Below, in pieces: positions 9,827 through 19,400 of a stretch of 64,000 nt of DNA. Position numbers and translations under genes: made by a program. The notes under the pieces are model-generated. The model had not been told where the DNA came from, searched no databases, and saw only the letters and a list, made by a program, of their open reading frames with translations. Every line of letters begins with the position of its first letter. The stretch's first letter is position 1. This stretch comes from Planctomycetales bacterium 71-10 (GTDB taxonomy: Bacteria > Planctomycetota > Planctomycetia > Isosphaerales > Isosphaeraceae): the NCBI GenBank assembly GCA_001898385.1, contig MKTT01000073.1:38469-102468 (forward strand), written 5' to 3'.

Positions 9827-12800
9827 ATGGACGTCTCGCGCTGGATCGTCGACCTGGAGCATGTGCGGACGTCTTACCTTCTGCTGGGGACGCTGGCCTT
9901 CGGCGGGATCGCGGCCGGCGTGCTGCTCAAGCTGGGGGTGGTCGGCTGGGTGCTCCGGGTGTTCGGGCTGATCGTCCGGACGTGCGTGGAGTTGGGGTTC
10001 CGGACGTGGGAGGCCATCCTCGGCTGGGCCTCGTGGGAGCACTTCTTGGCGATCGCCCTGGCCCTGCTGGTCGGCGGCGAGGCCGCGGGCCTCGGCTTCC
10101 CGGCCGCGCGGATCCCCTGCGGCCTGGCCCTCATCGTCATCGGGGCGTCGGCCTGCTTCGCGTACATGTTCATCGACCGCGAGCGGAACGAGGTCGAACG
10201 AGGGTACAAGTCGATCCACAACGTCCAGAAGGGCCAGCGCCCGGCCGAGCACCTGAAGCGCCACGGGCGGCAGGTCCGGATCCCGCTGCTGATCTGCGCC
10301 TCGTTCGCCGCGATCACCGGCTTCGCGATGCTGAACCAGGGGCTGTACGAGACGGCGGGGCGGAGTTGGTACGCCGTGCCCGAGGGCGTGGGGACGCCCG
10401 GCTTCGTCGACTTCCTGGCGTTCGCCGTCACCCTGGTGATGAACCTGGTGGACGTGCTGGACGTGGCGAGGACGCACCACATCCTGGGGGCGCAGACGGT
10501 GGTCGCGGCGGCCCCCCCCGCGAAGGCGCTCGCGGCGGGGTTCAAGGTCTTCTTCACGTTCGTCCTGCTCCACCAGGTCTTCGCCTCGCTGCGGCAGGGG
10601 AAGGTGCTGGCGGAGACGATCGCCGACTTCTGGAGCCCCCACGAGCCGATCCACGAGCGGGCCCGCAGCACCCTGCCGGTCTTCGGGGTGATGGCGATCG
10701 ACCCGTTGCTGCGATCGGTCCGGTCGGCGGCCTCGCTGACGCAGGAGCAGCGCGACCGGCTGCCGCTGGTGATGGAGACGATGGGCCCGGCGATCATCCC
10801 CTCGCTCGCCCGCCACCTGAAGGACCCGCACGAGCACGTCCGCGAGATCTCAGCCGCGGTCCTCGGCCGGCTCCACGCGATGGAGGCGCTCGATCGCCTG
10901 ATCGCCCTGATCGACGACCGCAGCGACCCCGTGCGCGAGGCCGTCGCGGAGGCGCTCGGCCGGCTGGGCGAGCATGCGGCGACGAGCGCGCGCAAGCCGG
11001 CCCCCGCGCGGCCGTCGGGCTGGCGGGGCCGATGGTTCACCCGGAGTCTGGTGGCGGCGAGGGCCGTCGCGCCCCCCAGGAGCCCCGTGGAGTCGATCGT
11101 GGCCGCCCTGGGCGCGGCGCTGGGCGACGAGTCGACGGCCGTCCGGATCGCGGCGGTGGCGGGGCTGGGGATGGTCGGCGACGCCGCCTCGCCGACCGCC
11201 CCGAGGCTCATCGCCCTGTCGATGGAGGGGGACGAGACGTTCCGCTGCGAGATCGCCCGCGCGTTGGGGACGATCGGCGGCGAGGCCGGGCCGACGCTCG
11301 ATGCGCTGGTCGCCCTGCTGGCCGACCCCGCGGCGGACGTGAAGTGCGCCGCGGCGAAGGCCCTCGGATCCCTCGGCGAGGCGGCGAAGCCGGCGGTCTC
11401 GGCCCTGGCGGAGGCGCTCCAGGACCGCGAGGAGGTCGTGCGCGAGGCCGCAGCCGAGACCGTCGCCCGGATCGGGCCGCTCGACGAGGCCGCGGCCGAC
11501 TCGCTGGCCGAGGGCCTGGCGAGCCCGGATACCGAGGTCCGCGCCCAGACGGCCCAGGCCCTCGGAGCCATCGGCGCGGCGGCCGAGGAGGTCGCCCCCG
11601 CGCTCGTCGAGGCGCTCGACGACGACAGCGACCGGGTCCGCGCCGAGGCCGTCGAGGCCATCGGCAAGATCGGCGAGGGGGCGGCCGAGGTCGCCGTCCC
11701 CGGCCTGGTGCGCTCGCTGGACGACGAGGACGCGGCCGTCGTGGCCCTCGCCGCCGAGGCCCTCGGCCGGATGGGCGACGCCGCGGCCGACTCGGTCCCG
11801 GCCCTGATCGAGGCCCTCGGCCATCTCAACGTCCGGGCCCGCCTCAACGCCGCCGAGGCCCTCGGGGCGATCGGCGTCGCGGCGGCGCCGGCGCGCGAGG
11901 CCCTCGAACGCGCGGCCGAGGACGAGGACGGCGGCGTGAGGGCCGCCGCGGTCCTCGCGCTCGGTCGCCTCGGCGGCCCCGCGCGGATCCGGGGCGTCCT
12001 CCTGCGATCCTTCGCCGACGACGACCCGGCCCCCCGCGCCGCGGCGGTCGTCGCGGTCGGGTTCCTGGAGGATGCGGACCCGTCGACCCTGCAGGCCATG
12101 CGACCGCTTCTCGACGACCCCAACGACCAGGTCAAGATTGAGGTCGCCCGGGTCCTGTCCCGCCTGGCCGGGGAGGCCGAGTGGGTCGTCGAGGGGCTGT
12201 GCCGTCAACTCCTCGACGACGACGGCCCGCACGTGCAGGCCAGCGCCGCCCTGGCCCTGGGGAAGATCGGGCCGACCGCCGCCGCGGCCGGCGAGGCCCT
12301 GGTGCGTGCCGCCCAGACCGGGTCGGCGGAGGTGCGGGAGCAGGCCATGCGCGCCGTGGCCATGATCCGCCCCCCGGAGGCCGCCGCGGCCTTCGCGGTC
12401 GGGCTCAGCGACGCCTCCGAGGAGGTCCGCATCCTGGCCTCGGCCGGCCTGCTCAACGGCGAGGCCGTCCCCCCGGAAGTCGTCCCCTCGCTCGTCGAGG
12501 CCCTGAGCGACCCGGAGGTCCGGGTCCGGGCCAATTCCGCCGGATGCCTGGCCCGCCTGGAAGCGATCCCGGCCGACGCCGTCCCCGCGCTCATCGAGGG
12601 CGTCGCCGACCCTAACGACGCGCTCCGGCTCAACGCGGCGCGCGCCCTGAAGCTCGCCCCCGCGGACGTCGTCGCCGAGGTCATGGAGCACCTGACGGCC
12701 GACCCCAACGCGCGCGTCCGCCTCGAGGCGGCCCGGGCCCTGCTCCACCAGGGGGCCGGCAACGCCGCCGCCGGCTCCGTCCTGCTCGACGCCATGGCCG

Positions 12801-12937
12801 ATGCTTCGCCCCGGGTGCGCGAGGAGGCCCTCGACATCTTCGAAGCCCTGGGCGACGACGGCGGCACCGTCCTCGAAGCCGTCCGCGAGGGTGCTTCGGG
12901 CGATGCGAACGCCGAGGAGCCGTCCGCGACCCCCTGA
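9827..12937 (+). CDS. Multi-pass membrane protein with large HEAT-repeat domain
   Basis: A 1036-residue protein. The ATG at 9827 is preceded by GGAGG at 9810-9814. Residues ~1-300 contain several hydrophobic helices (TSYLLLGTLAFGGIAAGVLL, HFLAIALALLVGG, ALIVIGASACFAYMF, LLICASFAAITGFAML). The remaining ~700 residues are a long array of HEAT/PBS-lyase-type repeats of the pattern A-x-x-ALG-x-IG-x-x-A, with more than fifteen units. HEAT arrays bind proteins, so a membrane-anchored scaffold is the likely role, but no partner is evident. The gene ends just before a strong bidirectional hairpin. Confidence 0.8.
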   Translation: MDVSRWIVDLEHVRTSYLLLGTLAFGGIAAGVLLKLGVVGWVLRVFGLIVRTCVELGFRTWEAILGWASWEHFLAIALALLVGGEAAGLGFPAARIPCGLALIVIGASACFAYMFIDRERNEVERGYKSIHNVQKGQRPAEHLKRHGRQVRIPLLICASFAAITGFAMLNQGLYETAGRSWYAVPEGVGTPGFVDFLAFAVTLVMNLVDVLDVARTHHILGAQTVVAAAPPAKALAAGFKVFFTFVLLHQVFASLRQGKVLAETIADFWSPHEPIHERARSTLPVFGVMAIDPLLRSVRSAASLTQEQRDRLPLVMETMGPAIIPSLARHLKDPHEHVREISAAVLGRLHAMEALDRLIALIDDRSDPVREAVAEALGRLGEHAATSARKPAPARPSGWRGRWFTRSLVAARAVAPPRSPVESIVAALGAALGDESTAVRIAAVAGLGMVGDAASPTAPRLIALSMEGDETFRCEIARALGTIGGEAGPTLDALVALLADPAADVKCAAAKALGSLGEAAKPAVSALAEALQDREEVVREAAAETVARIGPLDEAAADSLAEGLASPDTEVRAQTAQALGAIGAAAEEVAPALVEALDDDSDRVRAEAVEAIGKIGEGAAEVAVPGLVRSLDDEDAAVVALAAEALGRMGDAAADSVPALIEALGHLNVRARLNAAEALGAIGVAAAPAREALERAAEDEDGGVRAAAVLALGRLGGPARIRGVLLRSFADDDPAPRAAAVVAVGFLEDADPSTLQAMRPLLDDPNDQVKIEVARVLSRLAGEAEWVVEGLCRQLLDDDGPHVQASAALALGKIGPTAAAAGEALVRAAQTGSAEVREQAMRAVAMIRPPEAAAAFAVGLSDASEEVRILASAGLLNGEAVPPEVVPSLVEALSDPEVRVRANSAGCLARLEAIPADAVPALIEGVADPNDALRLNAARALKLAPADVVAEVMEHLTADPNARVRLEAARALLHQGAGNAAAGSVLLDAMADASPRVREEALDIFEALGDDGGTVLEAVREGASGDANAEEPSATP

Positions 12938-12979
12938 TGCCCGGGTTACGGGATGCGGCGGCAATCGGGCCTCAAACGC

Positions 12980-13018
12980 AAACGACGCGAGCCTATGCGT
13001 AGGCCTCGCGTCGTCTTT
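12980..13018. terminator. Bidirectional intrinsic terminator
   Basis: ACGACGCGAG and CTCGCGTCGT pair over 10 bp, with an inner CCTA/TAGG extension, flanked by an A-rich left side (caaacgcaaa) and CTTTGTT on the right. It sits between the HEAT gene on the plus strand and the end of the minus-strand translation cluster, and can serve both. Confidence 0.75.
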
Positions 13019-13037
13019 GTTCCGGGATCGTTTGGAG

Positions 13038-13111
13038 TGGGCGATACAGGATTCGAACCTGTGACCTCATGCGTGTCGAGCATGCGCTCTAGCCAACTGA
13101 GCTAATCGCCC
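13038..13111 (-). tRNA. tRNA-Val (anticodon GAC)
   Basis: A complete cloverleaf: acceptor GGGCGAT/ATCGCCC, D-stem GCTC/GAGC, anticodon stem CATGC/GCATG, T-arm ACAGG-TTCGAAT-CCTGT, discriminator A. CCA is not encoded. The anticodon loop reads TCGACAC, giving anticodon GAC and, oddly, C instead of the near-universal U at position 33. It lies about 100 bp downstream of frr on the same strand and may be co-transcribed with it. Confidence 0.9.
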
Positions 13112-13215
13112 GGGCTTTTGGTTTGGAGCCTTTCGCCCCGGGGAGACTTACTATAGGGGATTGCGGCCGGAGGATCAAGGGGGTGGATCGGAATTCCGCC
13201 CCCTCGCCGCGAGGA

Positions 13216-13776
13216 TCAGGATTCGAGGATCTCGGCGGACTTCTTCTCGGCCAGGTCGTTGACCCTGGCTTCGAACTTCTTGGTCAGGCCCTGGATCTCT
13301 TCCTTGCAGGTCGCGACGTCGTCCTCGGTGAGGATCTTGTCGGCCTGCTCCTGGTCGGCCTGCTTGTTGGCGTCGCGGCGGATGTTGCGGATGGAGACGC
13401 GGGCCTCCTCGGCGAGGTCCTTCACGCGGCCGACGAGCTTCTTGCGGTTCTCGACCGAGAGGGGCGGGATGTTCAGGCGGACGGCCTTGCCGTCGGAGTT
13501 GGGGGTCAGGCCGAGGTCGCTGGTCTGGATGGCCTTGACGATGTCGCCGACGACCGAGGGGTCGAAGGGGCGGATGAGGATCTGCTGGGGCTCCGGCGTG
13601 CTTAGGTTCGCCAGCTGCTTCAGGGGCGTCGACGAGCCGTAGTACTCGACGCGGACCGACTCCACGAGGCCCACGTTGGCGCGGCCGGTGCGGATGCCCC
13701 GCAGCTGGTCGACCAGCAGGGCGACGGACTTCTCCATCCGGTCTTCGGCTTCGAGCGCGATCTCTTCGATGCTCAT
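13216..13776 (-). CDS. frr: Ribosome recycling factor
   Basis: 186 residues, the usual length. RRF acts with EF-G to split the post-termination ribosome. The family features are clear: GIRTGRANVGLVESVRVEYYG near the N-terminus, the PLKQLANLSTPEP segment, and the long C-terminal helices with RVSIRNIRRDANK. An AGGGAG ribosome site precedes the ATG. It is the last protein gene of the rpsB-tsf-pyrH-frr cluster, the common bacterial order. Confidence 0.97.
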   Translation of the reverse strand: MSIEEIALEAEDRMEKSVALLVDQLRGIRTGRANVGLVESVRVEYYGSSTPLKQLANLSTPEPQQILIRPFDPSVVGDIVKAIQTSDLGLTPNSDGKAVRLNIPPLSVENRKKLVGRVKDLAEEARVSIRNIRRDANKQADQEQADKILTEDDVATCKEEIQGLTKKFEARVNDLAEKKSAEILES

Positions 13777-13879
13777 CGGGACGGCTCCCTGGCAGGGCGG
13801 CGTTCGCTTGGGGATCGGTGGCGGGGGGATATTCTACCAGCGTCGCGACGGCCCGGGGAAGGACCCGGGCGCGGGCGGC

Positions 13880-14638
13880 TCAGGCGGGACGGGGGCGGGG
13901 GACCGAGGCGACCCAGGTGCCGACGGGGTCGCCGCAGACGGCCCGCTCGATGTTGCCGTCCTTCTTGAAGTTGAAGACCAGGATCGGCAGGTTGTTCTCC
14001 TTGCACAGGCTGATGGCGGCCATGTCCATGACCTTCAGCTCGTCGCGGAGGATCTTGTCGAAGGCGAGTTCCTGGTAGAGGATGGCGTGCGGGTTCTTCT
14101 CGGGGTCGGCCGAGTAGATGCCGTCGACGCGGGTGGCCTTCATGAGCACCTCGACGCCCAGCTCCTTGCCGCGGAGGGCGGCGGCGGTGTCGGTGGTGAC
14201 GAAGGGGCTGCCGGTGCCGGTGGCCAGGATGATGATCCGGCCCTTGCCCAGGTGCGAGAGGGCGCGGCGGCGGATGAAGGGCTCGGCGACCTCGTCCATG
14301 CGGATCGTGGTCATCAGCCGGGTGGGGAAGCCCATCCCTTCGAGGGCGTCCTGGAGGGCGAGGCCGTTGATGACGGTGGCCGTCATGCCCATGTAGTGGG
14401 CGGTGGCCTCCTTGATGACGTCGGAGCCGCGGCTGAGCTGGGCCCCGCGGAGGATGTTGCCGCCGCCGACCACGACGGCCACCTCGACGCCGAGGGAGGC
14501 GACGCGGGAGACCTGGCCGGCGATCCGGCTGACTTCCTCGACGCTGATGCCCCCCTCGCCGGGGCGGCAGAAGCCCTCGCCGGAGAGCTTCAGGAGGATG
14601 CGGCGGAAGGCGGCGGCACCGGTCGGGGCGGGTTCCAT
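13880..14638 (-). CDS. pyrH: UMP kinase
   Basis: 252 residues. It phosphorylates UMP to UDP with ATP in pyrimidine nucleotide synthesis and belongs to the amino-acid-kinase fold. [11 protein letters not shown] (N-terminal phosphate-binding Lys), [28 protein letters not shown] and [13 protein letters not shown] are the expected signatures. It lies between tsf and frr with a ~100-bp gap on each side. Confidence 0.97.
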   Translation of the reverse strand: MEPAPTGAAAFRRILLKLSGEGFCRPGEGGISVEEVSRIAGQVSRVASLGVEVAVVVGGGNILRGAQLSRGSDVIKEATAHYMGMTATVINGLALQDALEGMGFPTRLMTTIRMDEVAEPFIRRRALSHLGKGRIIILATGTGSPFVTTDTAAALRGKELGVEVLMKATRVDGIYSADPEKNPHAILYQELAFDKILRDELKVMDMAAISLCKENNLPILVFNFKKDGNIERAVCGDPVGTWVASVPRPRPA

Positions 14639-14747
14639 GTCCTGGTCCTTCGTTGCGAGGCGGGGCGGGGCGACGAATCCGTCCGGCCGCCGGGGGAGGA
14701 TCCGCGCCGGGCGTGGGCCGAGGCCGCCCGGCGCGGGGCCTACAACC

Positions 14748-15344
14748 TCAGCGGTCCTCGCCGACGACGAAGCGGGCGAAGCGGGCGACGGCGATGTTCT
14801 CGCCGGTGCGGGCGTTGACGCCGGTGATGACGTCCTTGACCTTCTTGGAGTCGTCGCGGATGAACGGCTGCTCCAGCAGGACGGACTCGGCGTACCAGGC
14901 GTCGAGCTTGCCGACGGCGATCTTCTCCTGGATGGCCTCCGGCTTGTCGCCGACCTGGCTCATGAAGATCCGCTTCTGCTCCTCGACGATGTCGGCCGGG
15001 ACGTCCTCGCGGCGGACGTACTTCGGGTTCGCCGCCATGACGTGCAGGGCCAGGTCCTTGGCGAGCTGCTTGAACTCGTCGTTGCGGGCGACGAAGTCGG
15101 TCTCGCAGTTCAGCTCGATCAGGACGCCCGACTTGGAGTCGTGGTGGATGTAGACGTCGACGCGGCCGGCCTTGGCGGCGCGGCCGGCCCGCAGCTCGGC
15201 CTGCTTGAGCCCGCGCTCCTTGGCCAGGGTCTCGGCCTTGGCCAGGTCGCCGCCGGCTTCGGTCAGGAGCTTCTTGCACTCCATCAGGCCCAGCCCGGTC
15301 TTCTTGCGGAACTCGTTGACGACCTGAGCCGTGATCTCGGCCAT
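14748..15344 (-). CDS. tsf: Translation elongation factor Ts, short form
   Basis: 198 residues. It is the guanine-nucleotide exchange factor of EF-Tu. The N-terminal UBA-like part ([20 protein letters not shown]) and the core [19 protein letters not shown] are present. E. coli EF-Ts has 283 residues; this protein, like Thermus-type forms, has a single core subdomain. GGGAGAG precedes the ATG. It is followed by pyrH and preceded by rpsB. Confidence 0.97.
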   Translation of the reverse strand: MAEITAQVVNEFRKKTGLGLMECKKLLTEAGGDLAKAETLAKERGLKQAELRAGRAAKAGRVDVYIHHDSKSGVLIELNCETDFVARNDEFKQLAKDLALHVMAANPKYVRREDVPADIVEEQKRIFMSQVGDKPEAIQEKIAVGKLDAWYAESVLLEQPFIRDDSKKVKDVITGVNARTGENIAVARFARFVVGEDR

Positions 15345-15473
15345 CGAATGTCTCTCCCTAATAGCTTTCGACGAAGCGGTATTCGGTGTGCGTTCGGATA
15401 TCGGAAGGGGCCGGCGTGCGACGACCCGGCCGCACCTCGCGGGGCGGCCGGGTCGATTCGGTCGTGCCGGGAG

Positions 15474-16496
15474 TCAGGCGTTCTCGGCGGCCGGGGCCTC
15501 GGGGGCCGCCTCGGCCGGGGCGGGCGTCTCGGCCGGGGCCGGCGTCTCGACCGGAGCCTGCTCGGCGGGCGTCTCGACCGGGGCGGGGGCCTCGGCCGGG
15601 GCCTGCTCGGCGACGGGGGACGGGGCCGCCTCGGCGGCGGCGGCGGGGGCCGGGGCCGAGGGGCGGGCCGGGGGCTGCGGGCCGCGAGCGCCGCCCATCC
15701 GGATGCCGTCGCGAGGGCCGCCGGGGCCGCGACGATCGCCGCGACGGTCGCCGCCGCGCCCGCGGCTGGGCCGGTCGTCGCGCTCGTCGCGCTCGGGCTG
15801 CGGCGGGAGGTCGGGGGCGATGGCCTTGCCGTCGATCACGGCGTCGGTCAGCCGCTTGATGACCAGCTCGATCGACCGCATGCTGTCGTCGTTGCCCGGG
15901 ATCGGCAGGTCGACCAGGTCGGGGTCGCAGTCGGTGTCGAGCAGGGCGACGACCTTGATGCCCAGCTTGCGGGCCTCGGCCACCGCGATGTGCTCGCGGC
16001 GCGGGTCGACCACCAGCAGGGCCTCGGGGAGCCGGGTCATGTTCCGGATGCCGCTCAGGTTGCGCTCGATCTTCTTGCGCTCGCGGGTGAGCGTGGAGAT
16101 CATCTTCTTGGAGTAGCTCGACGCCATCTCGCCGTCGAGGGTCTGCTCCAGCTCCTCCAGCCGCTCCAGCCGGCTGCGGATCGTCCGGAAGTTGGTCAGC
16201 GTGCCGCCCAGCCAGCGCTCGGTGACGTAGGGCATGCCGCTGCGGGCGCATTCTTCGGCGATCGTCTCCGACGCCTGGCGCTTGGTCCCGACGAACAGGA
16301 TCAGGCCGTTGTTCGAGGCGACCTTGTGGAAGTACTTCGTCGCGCGGAGCAGGCCGCGGACGGTCTCCTTCAGGTCGATGATGTGGATCAGGTTGCGCTT
16401 GCCGTAGATGTACGGCTTCATCTTCGGGTTCCAGCGGCTGGCGCGATGGCCGAAGTGCACGCCGGCGTCGATCAGATCTTTGACGACCAGGGCCAC
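15474..16496 (-). CDS. rpsB: 30S ribosomal protein S2 with long C-terminal extension
   Basis: 340 residues. The GTG at 16496 is chosen: AGAGAGGTGGG lies just upstream and the product then starts [20 protein letters not shown], at the normal S2 N-terminus. The S2 core ([41 protein letters not shown]) ends near residue 235. A basic Arg/Gly/Asp-rich linker ([12 protein letters not shown]) follows, then an Ala/Pro/Glu tail of about 60 residues. E. coli S2 has 241 residues and no such tail. It is first in the rpsB-tsf-pyrH-frr cluster. Confidence 0.96.
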   Translation of the reverse strand: MALVVKDLIDAGVHFGHRASRWNPKMKPYIYGKRNLIHIIDLKETVRGLLRATKYFHKVASNNGLILFVGTKRQASETIAEECARSGMPYVTERWLGGTLTNFRTIRSRLERLEELEQTLDGEMASSYSKKMISTLTRERKKIERNLSGIRNMTRLPEALLVVDPRREHIAVAEARKLGIKVVALLDTDCDPDLVDLPIPGNDDSMRSIELVIKRLTDAVIDGKAIAPDLPPQPERDERDDRPSRGRGGDRRGDRRGPGGPRDGIRMGGARGPQPPARPSAPAPAAAAEAAPSPVAEQAPAEAPAPVETPAEQAPVETPAPAETPAPAEAAPEAPAAENA

Positions 16497-16913
16497 GAAT
16501 CCCACCTCTCTTGACGACGAAACCGGATCCGGCCGAGACCCCCGGGCGTCGCGCCCGGGGCGGCCTTGCAGGGGTCCGATGCTCATGGAATCGGACGCAA
16601 AACGAACGCTGACCGCGAATTACGCGAGGCCGAAGGCCCGGCGTGGGCGGCGTCCGCACGCGACGGACGGCCCGCCGGAGGCCGGGCGGGGGCCTCGCAG
16701 CCGGCCGCGCATCGCCCCTTCTCGAAGGGGAGACTCAGTTTATCGGCCGCGGGCCCCGGCGTCAAACGCGCCGGGAGCGCGACACGATCGTCGCGGCCCG
16801 CGACCGCGCACTTGAGCGACCAGCGTCGGCGACGCGGGCAGGATTCGGCGTTCGGCGGCACGACCGGCGAAATCATTCAATTTTGCCATCGGTTCGGCCG
16901 ATAAGAATGGACG
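16497..16913. other. Divergent intergenic region, 417 bp
   Basis: Leader and promoter region of rpsB (minus strand) and of the porin (plus strand). No gene is seen. It contains the perfect hairpin listed at 16540-16560 and a further GC-rich structured-looking stretch around 16620-16700. AT-richer sequence at about 16870-16905, next to the porin start, is a likely promoter area, but no clear boxes were found. Confidence 0.5.
16540..16560 (-). promoter_or_regulatory. Perfect hairpin in the rpsB leader
   Basis: CCCCGGGCG and CGCCCGGGG form a 9-bp stem with a 3-base loop, 43 bp upstream of the rpsB start codon and without a T-tract. S2 leaders are known sites of autoregulation in other bacteria; whether this hairpin has that role is inference. 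Confidence 0.4.
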
Positions 16914-18707
16914 ATGGGGACGTCCCGAATCGACATTCAACGAGCCCGAATTTCGGCCCACGGCGCGGCGGCGCGGGGTCCGTCCCGGGCGACTCGCTGC
17001 GCCCATCTCCGATCCAGGTCGGCGGCCCGCCTCCTCATCGGCCTCTGGTGCCTCGCGTCCGCCGCCTCGGCCGCTTCCGGCCAGAGCGCGCCCACGGCCC
17101 CCGCCGCGGGGCCCCCGCCGACGTCGGTCGAGGAACGCCTCCGCAAGATGGAGGAGATGAACGCGAGGATGGCCGAACAGGTCGAGGCCGTCACCCGGCA
17201 GCTCGAAGCCGTCACCCGCCGCAACAAGGACCTGGAGGCGAAACTCGACGGCATCAACGCCGGTTCTTCCGCCCCCGCGGCCGGCGCGATGGATTCGGAC
17301 GACGACGATGACGACCTGGGACAGCCCGACGACATCCGCACCGACGACCTCGAGGCCATCCCCCGCCCCCCCCGAAGGACGAGGAGCGGCGGGGCCGCGG
17401 CCGACGCCGCCGATGAAACGGACGACGACGAGGGCCAGCCCGGCGACATCCGCACCGACGACCGCGAGGCGAGCACGGGGCTCAGGCCGACGCGCTCGTT
17501 CCACGAGCACGGTTTCCGTTGGCACACCGGCGACGAGGAGTTCGAACTCCAGTTCCACAACGAGACCCAGCTCGACTTTCGCGCGTACGAGCAGGCGAAC
17601 TCGTCGCCCGTCGACCAGGTGGGCTTCTACATCAACCGGATGCGGCTCTACTTCAACGGCCGGCTCACCAAGCCGATCGAGTACAGCGTCTCGGTGAACA
17701 AGGGGCTCGCCGATCTCGACCTGCTCGACGCCTACCTGAACTTCAACTACGACCGCCGGTTCCAGCTCCGCGTCGGCCGCTACCGGGTCCCCTTCACCTA
17801 TGACTGGTACGCCCTCAGCAACCAGTTCCTGCCGACCCCCGAGCGCTCGATCTTCGCCCTCAACTACGGCTACAACCGCAACTTCGCCTTCATGGGCCAC
17901 GGCGAGCTGTTCGACGACCGGGTCGATTATGCGGTGGCCGCCGCCAACGGCCCGCGAAACTCCTATTATGACGACAACAGCCACAAGGATGTGCTGGCCT
18001 ACGTCAATTACCGCCCGTTCGAAAGATCGGAGCGGCTGAAGGCGCTGAAGCATCTGAACGTCGGCGGCTCGATGGCCTACGGCATCCAGGACCAGGATCC
18101 CTTCCCCCGGTTCTTCCGCACCTACACCAGCACCTCGAACAGCCCCGGCCAGTTCAAGGCCGGTCCCACGTTCCTCGAACTCAACGACGACGTCCTGGAA
18201 CGCGGCGGGCGCAAGCTGTGGGAGCTGCACGCGGCGTATTACTACAAGGGCCTCACCCTGATGGGGGCCTGGGACTCGGGCCTCAACACCTACGGCGTCG
18301 AGGAGGGGGGGCGGGCTCGCTCGGTCGCGCTGCCGACCAGCGGCTACCACGCCCAGTTCGCCTACCTGCTGACCGGCGAGGAGGTCGAGCGACGGTACTT
18401 CATCACGCCGCTCCGGCCGTTCGATCTCCGCAAGGGCAAGTTCGGCCTCGGCGCGTTCGAGATCCAGGCCCGTTACGACCACTTCCAGGTCGGGGACGAG
18501 GTGTTCACGGGGGGCTTGGCCGACCCCAACCTCTGGACGAACCGGGTGTCCACGGTGGACTTCGGGGTCAACTGGTATCTGAACAAGTACACGAAGATCT
18601 ACTTCGACTGGCAGCACACGATGTACGGCCAGCCCGTACCGTACCGGCCCGGCGGCTTCCAGTCCACCAGCGACCTCTTCTGGATGCGGTTCCAGATCTA
18701 CTTCTGA
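16914..18707 (+). CDS. OprP/OprO-like phosphate-selective porin
   Basis: A 597-residue outer-membrane protein. A long positively charged N-terminus is followed by a hydrophobic signal segment (RLLIGLWCLASAASAASG). Next comes a coiled coil (EERLRKMEEMNARMAEQVEA), as in trimeric porins, and an acidic Asp-rich linker containing the repeated GDIRTDD/DDIRTDD motif. From about residue 200 onward the sequence is a beta-barrel of OprP type (FYINRMRLYFNGRLTKPIEY, QLRVGRYRVPFTYDWYA, WYLNKYTKIYFDWQHTMYG) ending in an aromatic residue. No strong ribosome site is visible. Phosphate or polyphosphate uptake is known for some members only. Confidence 0.85.
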   Translation: MGTSRIDIQRARISAHGAAARGPSRATRCAHLRSRSAARLLIGLWCLASAASAASGQSAPTAPAAGPPPTSVEERLRKMEEMNARMAEQVEAVTRQLEAVTRRNKDLEAKLDGINAGSSAPAAGAMDSDDDDDDLGQPDDIRTDDLEAIPRPPRRTRSGGAAADAADETDDDEGQPGDIRTDDREASTGLRPTRSFHEHGFRWHTGDEEFELQFHNETQLDFRAYEQANSSPVDQVGFYINRMRLYFNGRLTKPIEYSVSVNKGLADLDLLDAYLNFNYDRRFQLRVGRYRVPFTYDWYALSNQFLPTPERSIFALNYGYNRNFAFMGHGELFDDRVDYAVAAANGPRNSYYDDNSHKDVLAYVNYRPFERSERLKALKHLNVGGSMAYGIQDQDPFPRFFRTYTSTSNSPGQFKAGPTFLELNDDVLERGGRKLWELHAAYYYKGLTLMGAWDSGLNTYGVEEGGRARSVALPTSGYHAQFAYLLTGEEVERRYFITPLRPFDLRKGKFGLGAFEIQARYDHFQVGDEVFTGGLADPNLWTNRVSTVDFGVNWYLNKYTKIYFDWQHTMYGQPVPYRPGGFQSTSDLFWMRFQIYF

Positions 18708-18732
18708 CCCGGCCGACCGGGGCCGTCGCGCA

Positions 18733-18770
18733 GGCCGCACGCCTCGGTTCGAGAGGCGAGGCGTGCGGCC
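18733..18770. terminator. Long inverted repeat between convergent genes
   Basis: GGCCGCACGCCTCG and its exact reverse complement (14 bp) flank a 10-base loop, between the 3' ends of the porin and cyclophilin genes. No T-tract follows on either strand, so it is at best an atypical bidirectional terminator. Confidence 0.5.
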
Positions 18771-18786
18771 TCGGCCCGAGGGGCGA

Positions 18787-19281
18787 TCAGAGCTGGCCGC
18801 AGTCCTCGACGACGACCTTGGCCGAGGTCCGGCCGCTGGACGAGCCCAGGGCCTCGATCGCCTTGACGACGTCGGAGCCCTCGGTCACCTCGCCGAAGAC
18901 GACGTGCTTGCCGTCGAGCCAGGGGGTGACGACGGTCGTGATGAAGAACTGCGAGCCGTTGGTGTTCGGGCCGGCGTTGGCCATCGACAGCAGGAACGGC
19001 CGGTCGTGCTTCAGCTGGAAGTTCTCGTCGGCGAACTTCGCCCCGTAGATCGACTTGCCGCCGGTGCCGTTGTGGTTCGTGAAGTCGCCCCCCTGGAGCA
19101 TGAACTGGGGGATCACCCGGTGGAACGAGGAGCCCTTGTAGCCGAAGCCCTTCTCGTGGGTGCAGAGCGCCCGGAAGTTCTCGGCCGTCTTGGGGACGAC
19201 GTCGTCGAACAGTTCCAGGACGATGCGGCCGGACGGCTTGCCGTCGATGGTGACGTCGAAATAGACCTTGGGTCGGGCCAC
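18787..19281 (-). CDS. Cyclophilin-type peptidyl-prolyl cis-trans isomerase
   Basis: 164 residues with a GTG start (GGCAGGGAT upstream). It catalyses isomerisation of Xaa-Pro peptide bonds. Signatures include [40 protein letters not shown] and [12 protein letters not shown]. The presence of Trp in the last motif and the [13 protein letters not shown] loop make it look like the cyclophilin A type common in eukaryotes and some bacteria. There is no signal peptide, so it is cytoplasmic. Confidence 0.95.
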   Translation of the reverse strand: MARPKVYFDVTIDGKPSGRIVLELFDDVVPKTAENFRALCTHEKGFGYKGSSFHRVIPQFMLQGGDFTNHNGTGGKSIYGAKFADENFQLKHDRPFLLSMANAGPNTNGSQFFITTVVTPWLDGKHVVFGEVTEGSDVVKAIEALGSSSGRTSAKVVVEDCGQL

Positions 19282-19400
19282 GGTGGTATCCCTGCCTGTG
19301 CTGGAGTCTGGGTAGAGGCCAAGACGGCCAGGGTACCCTCAAGGCCGCCGATCCTCAACCGCGAGCCGGGCGCTCCGCCCGAACCGCCCCGCGCCGGGGG

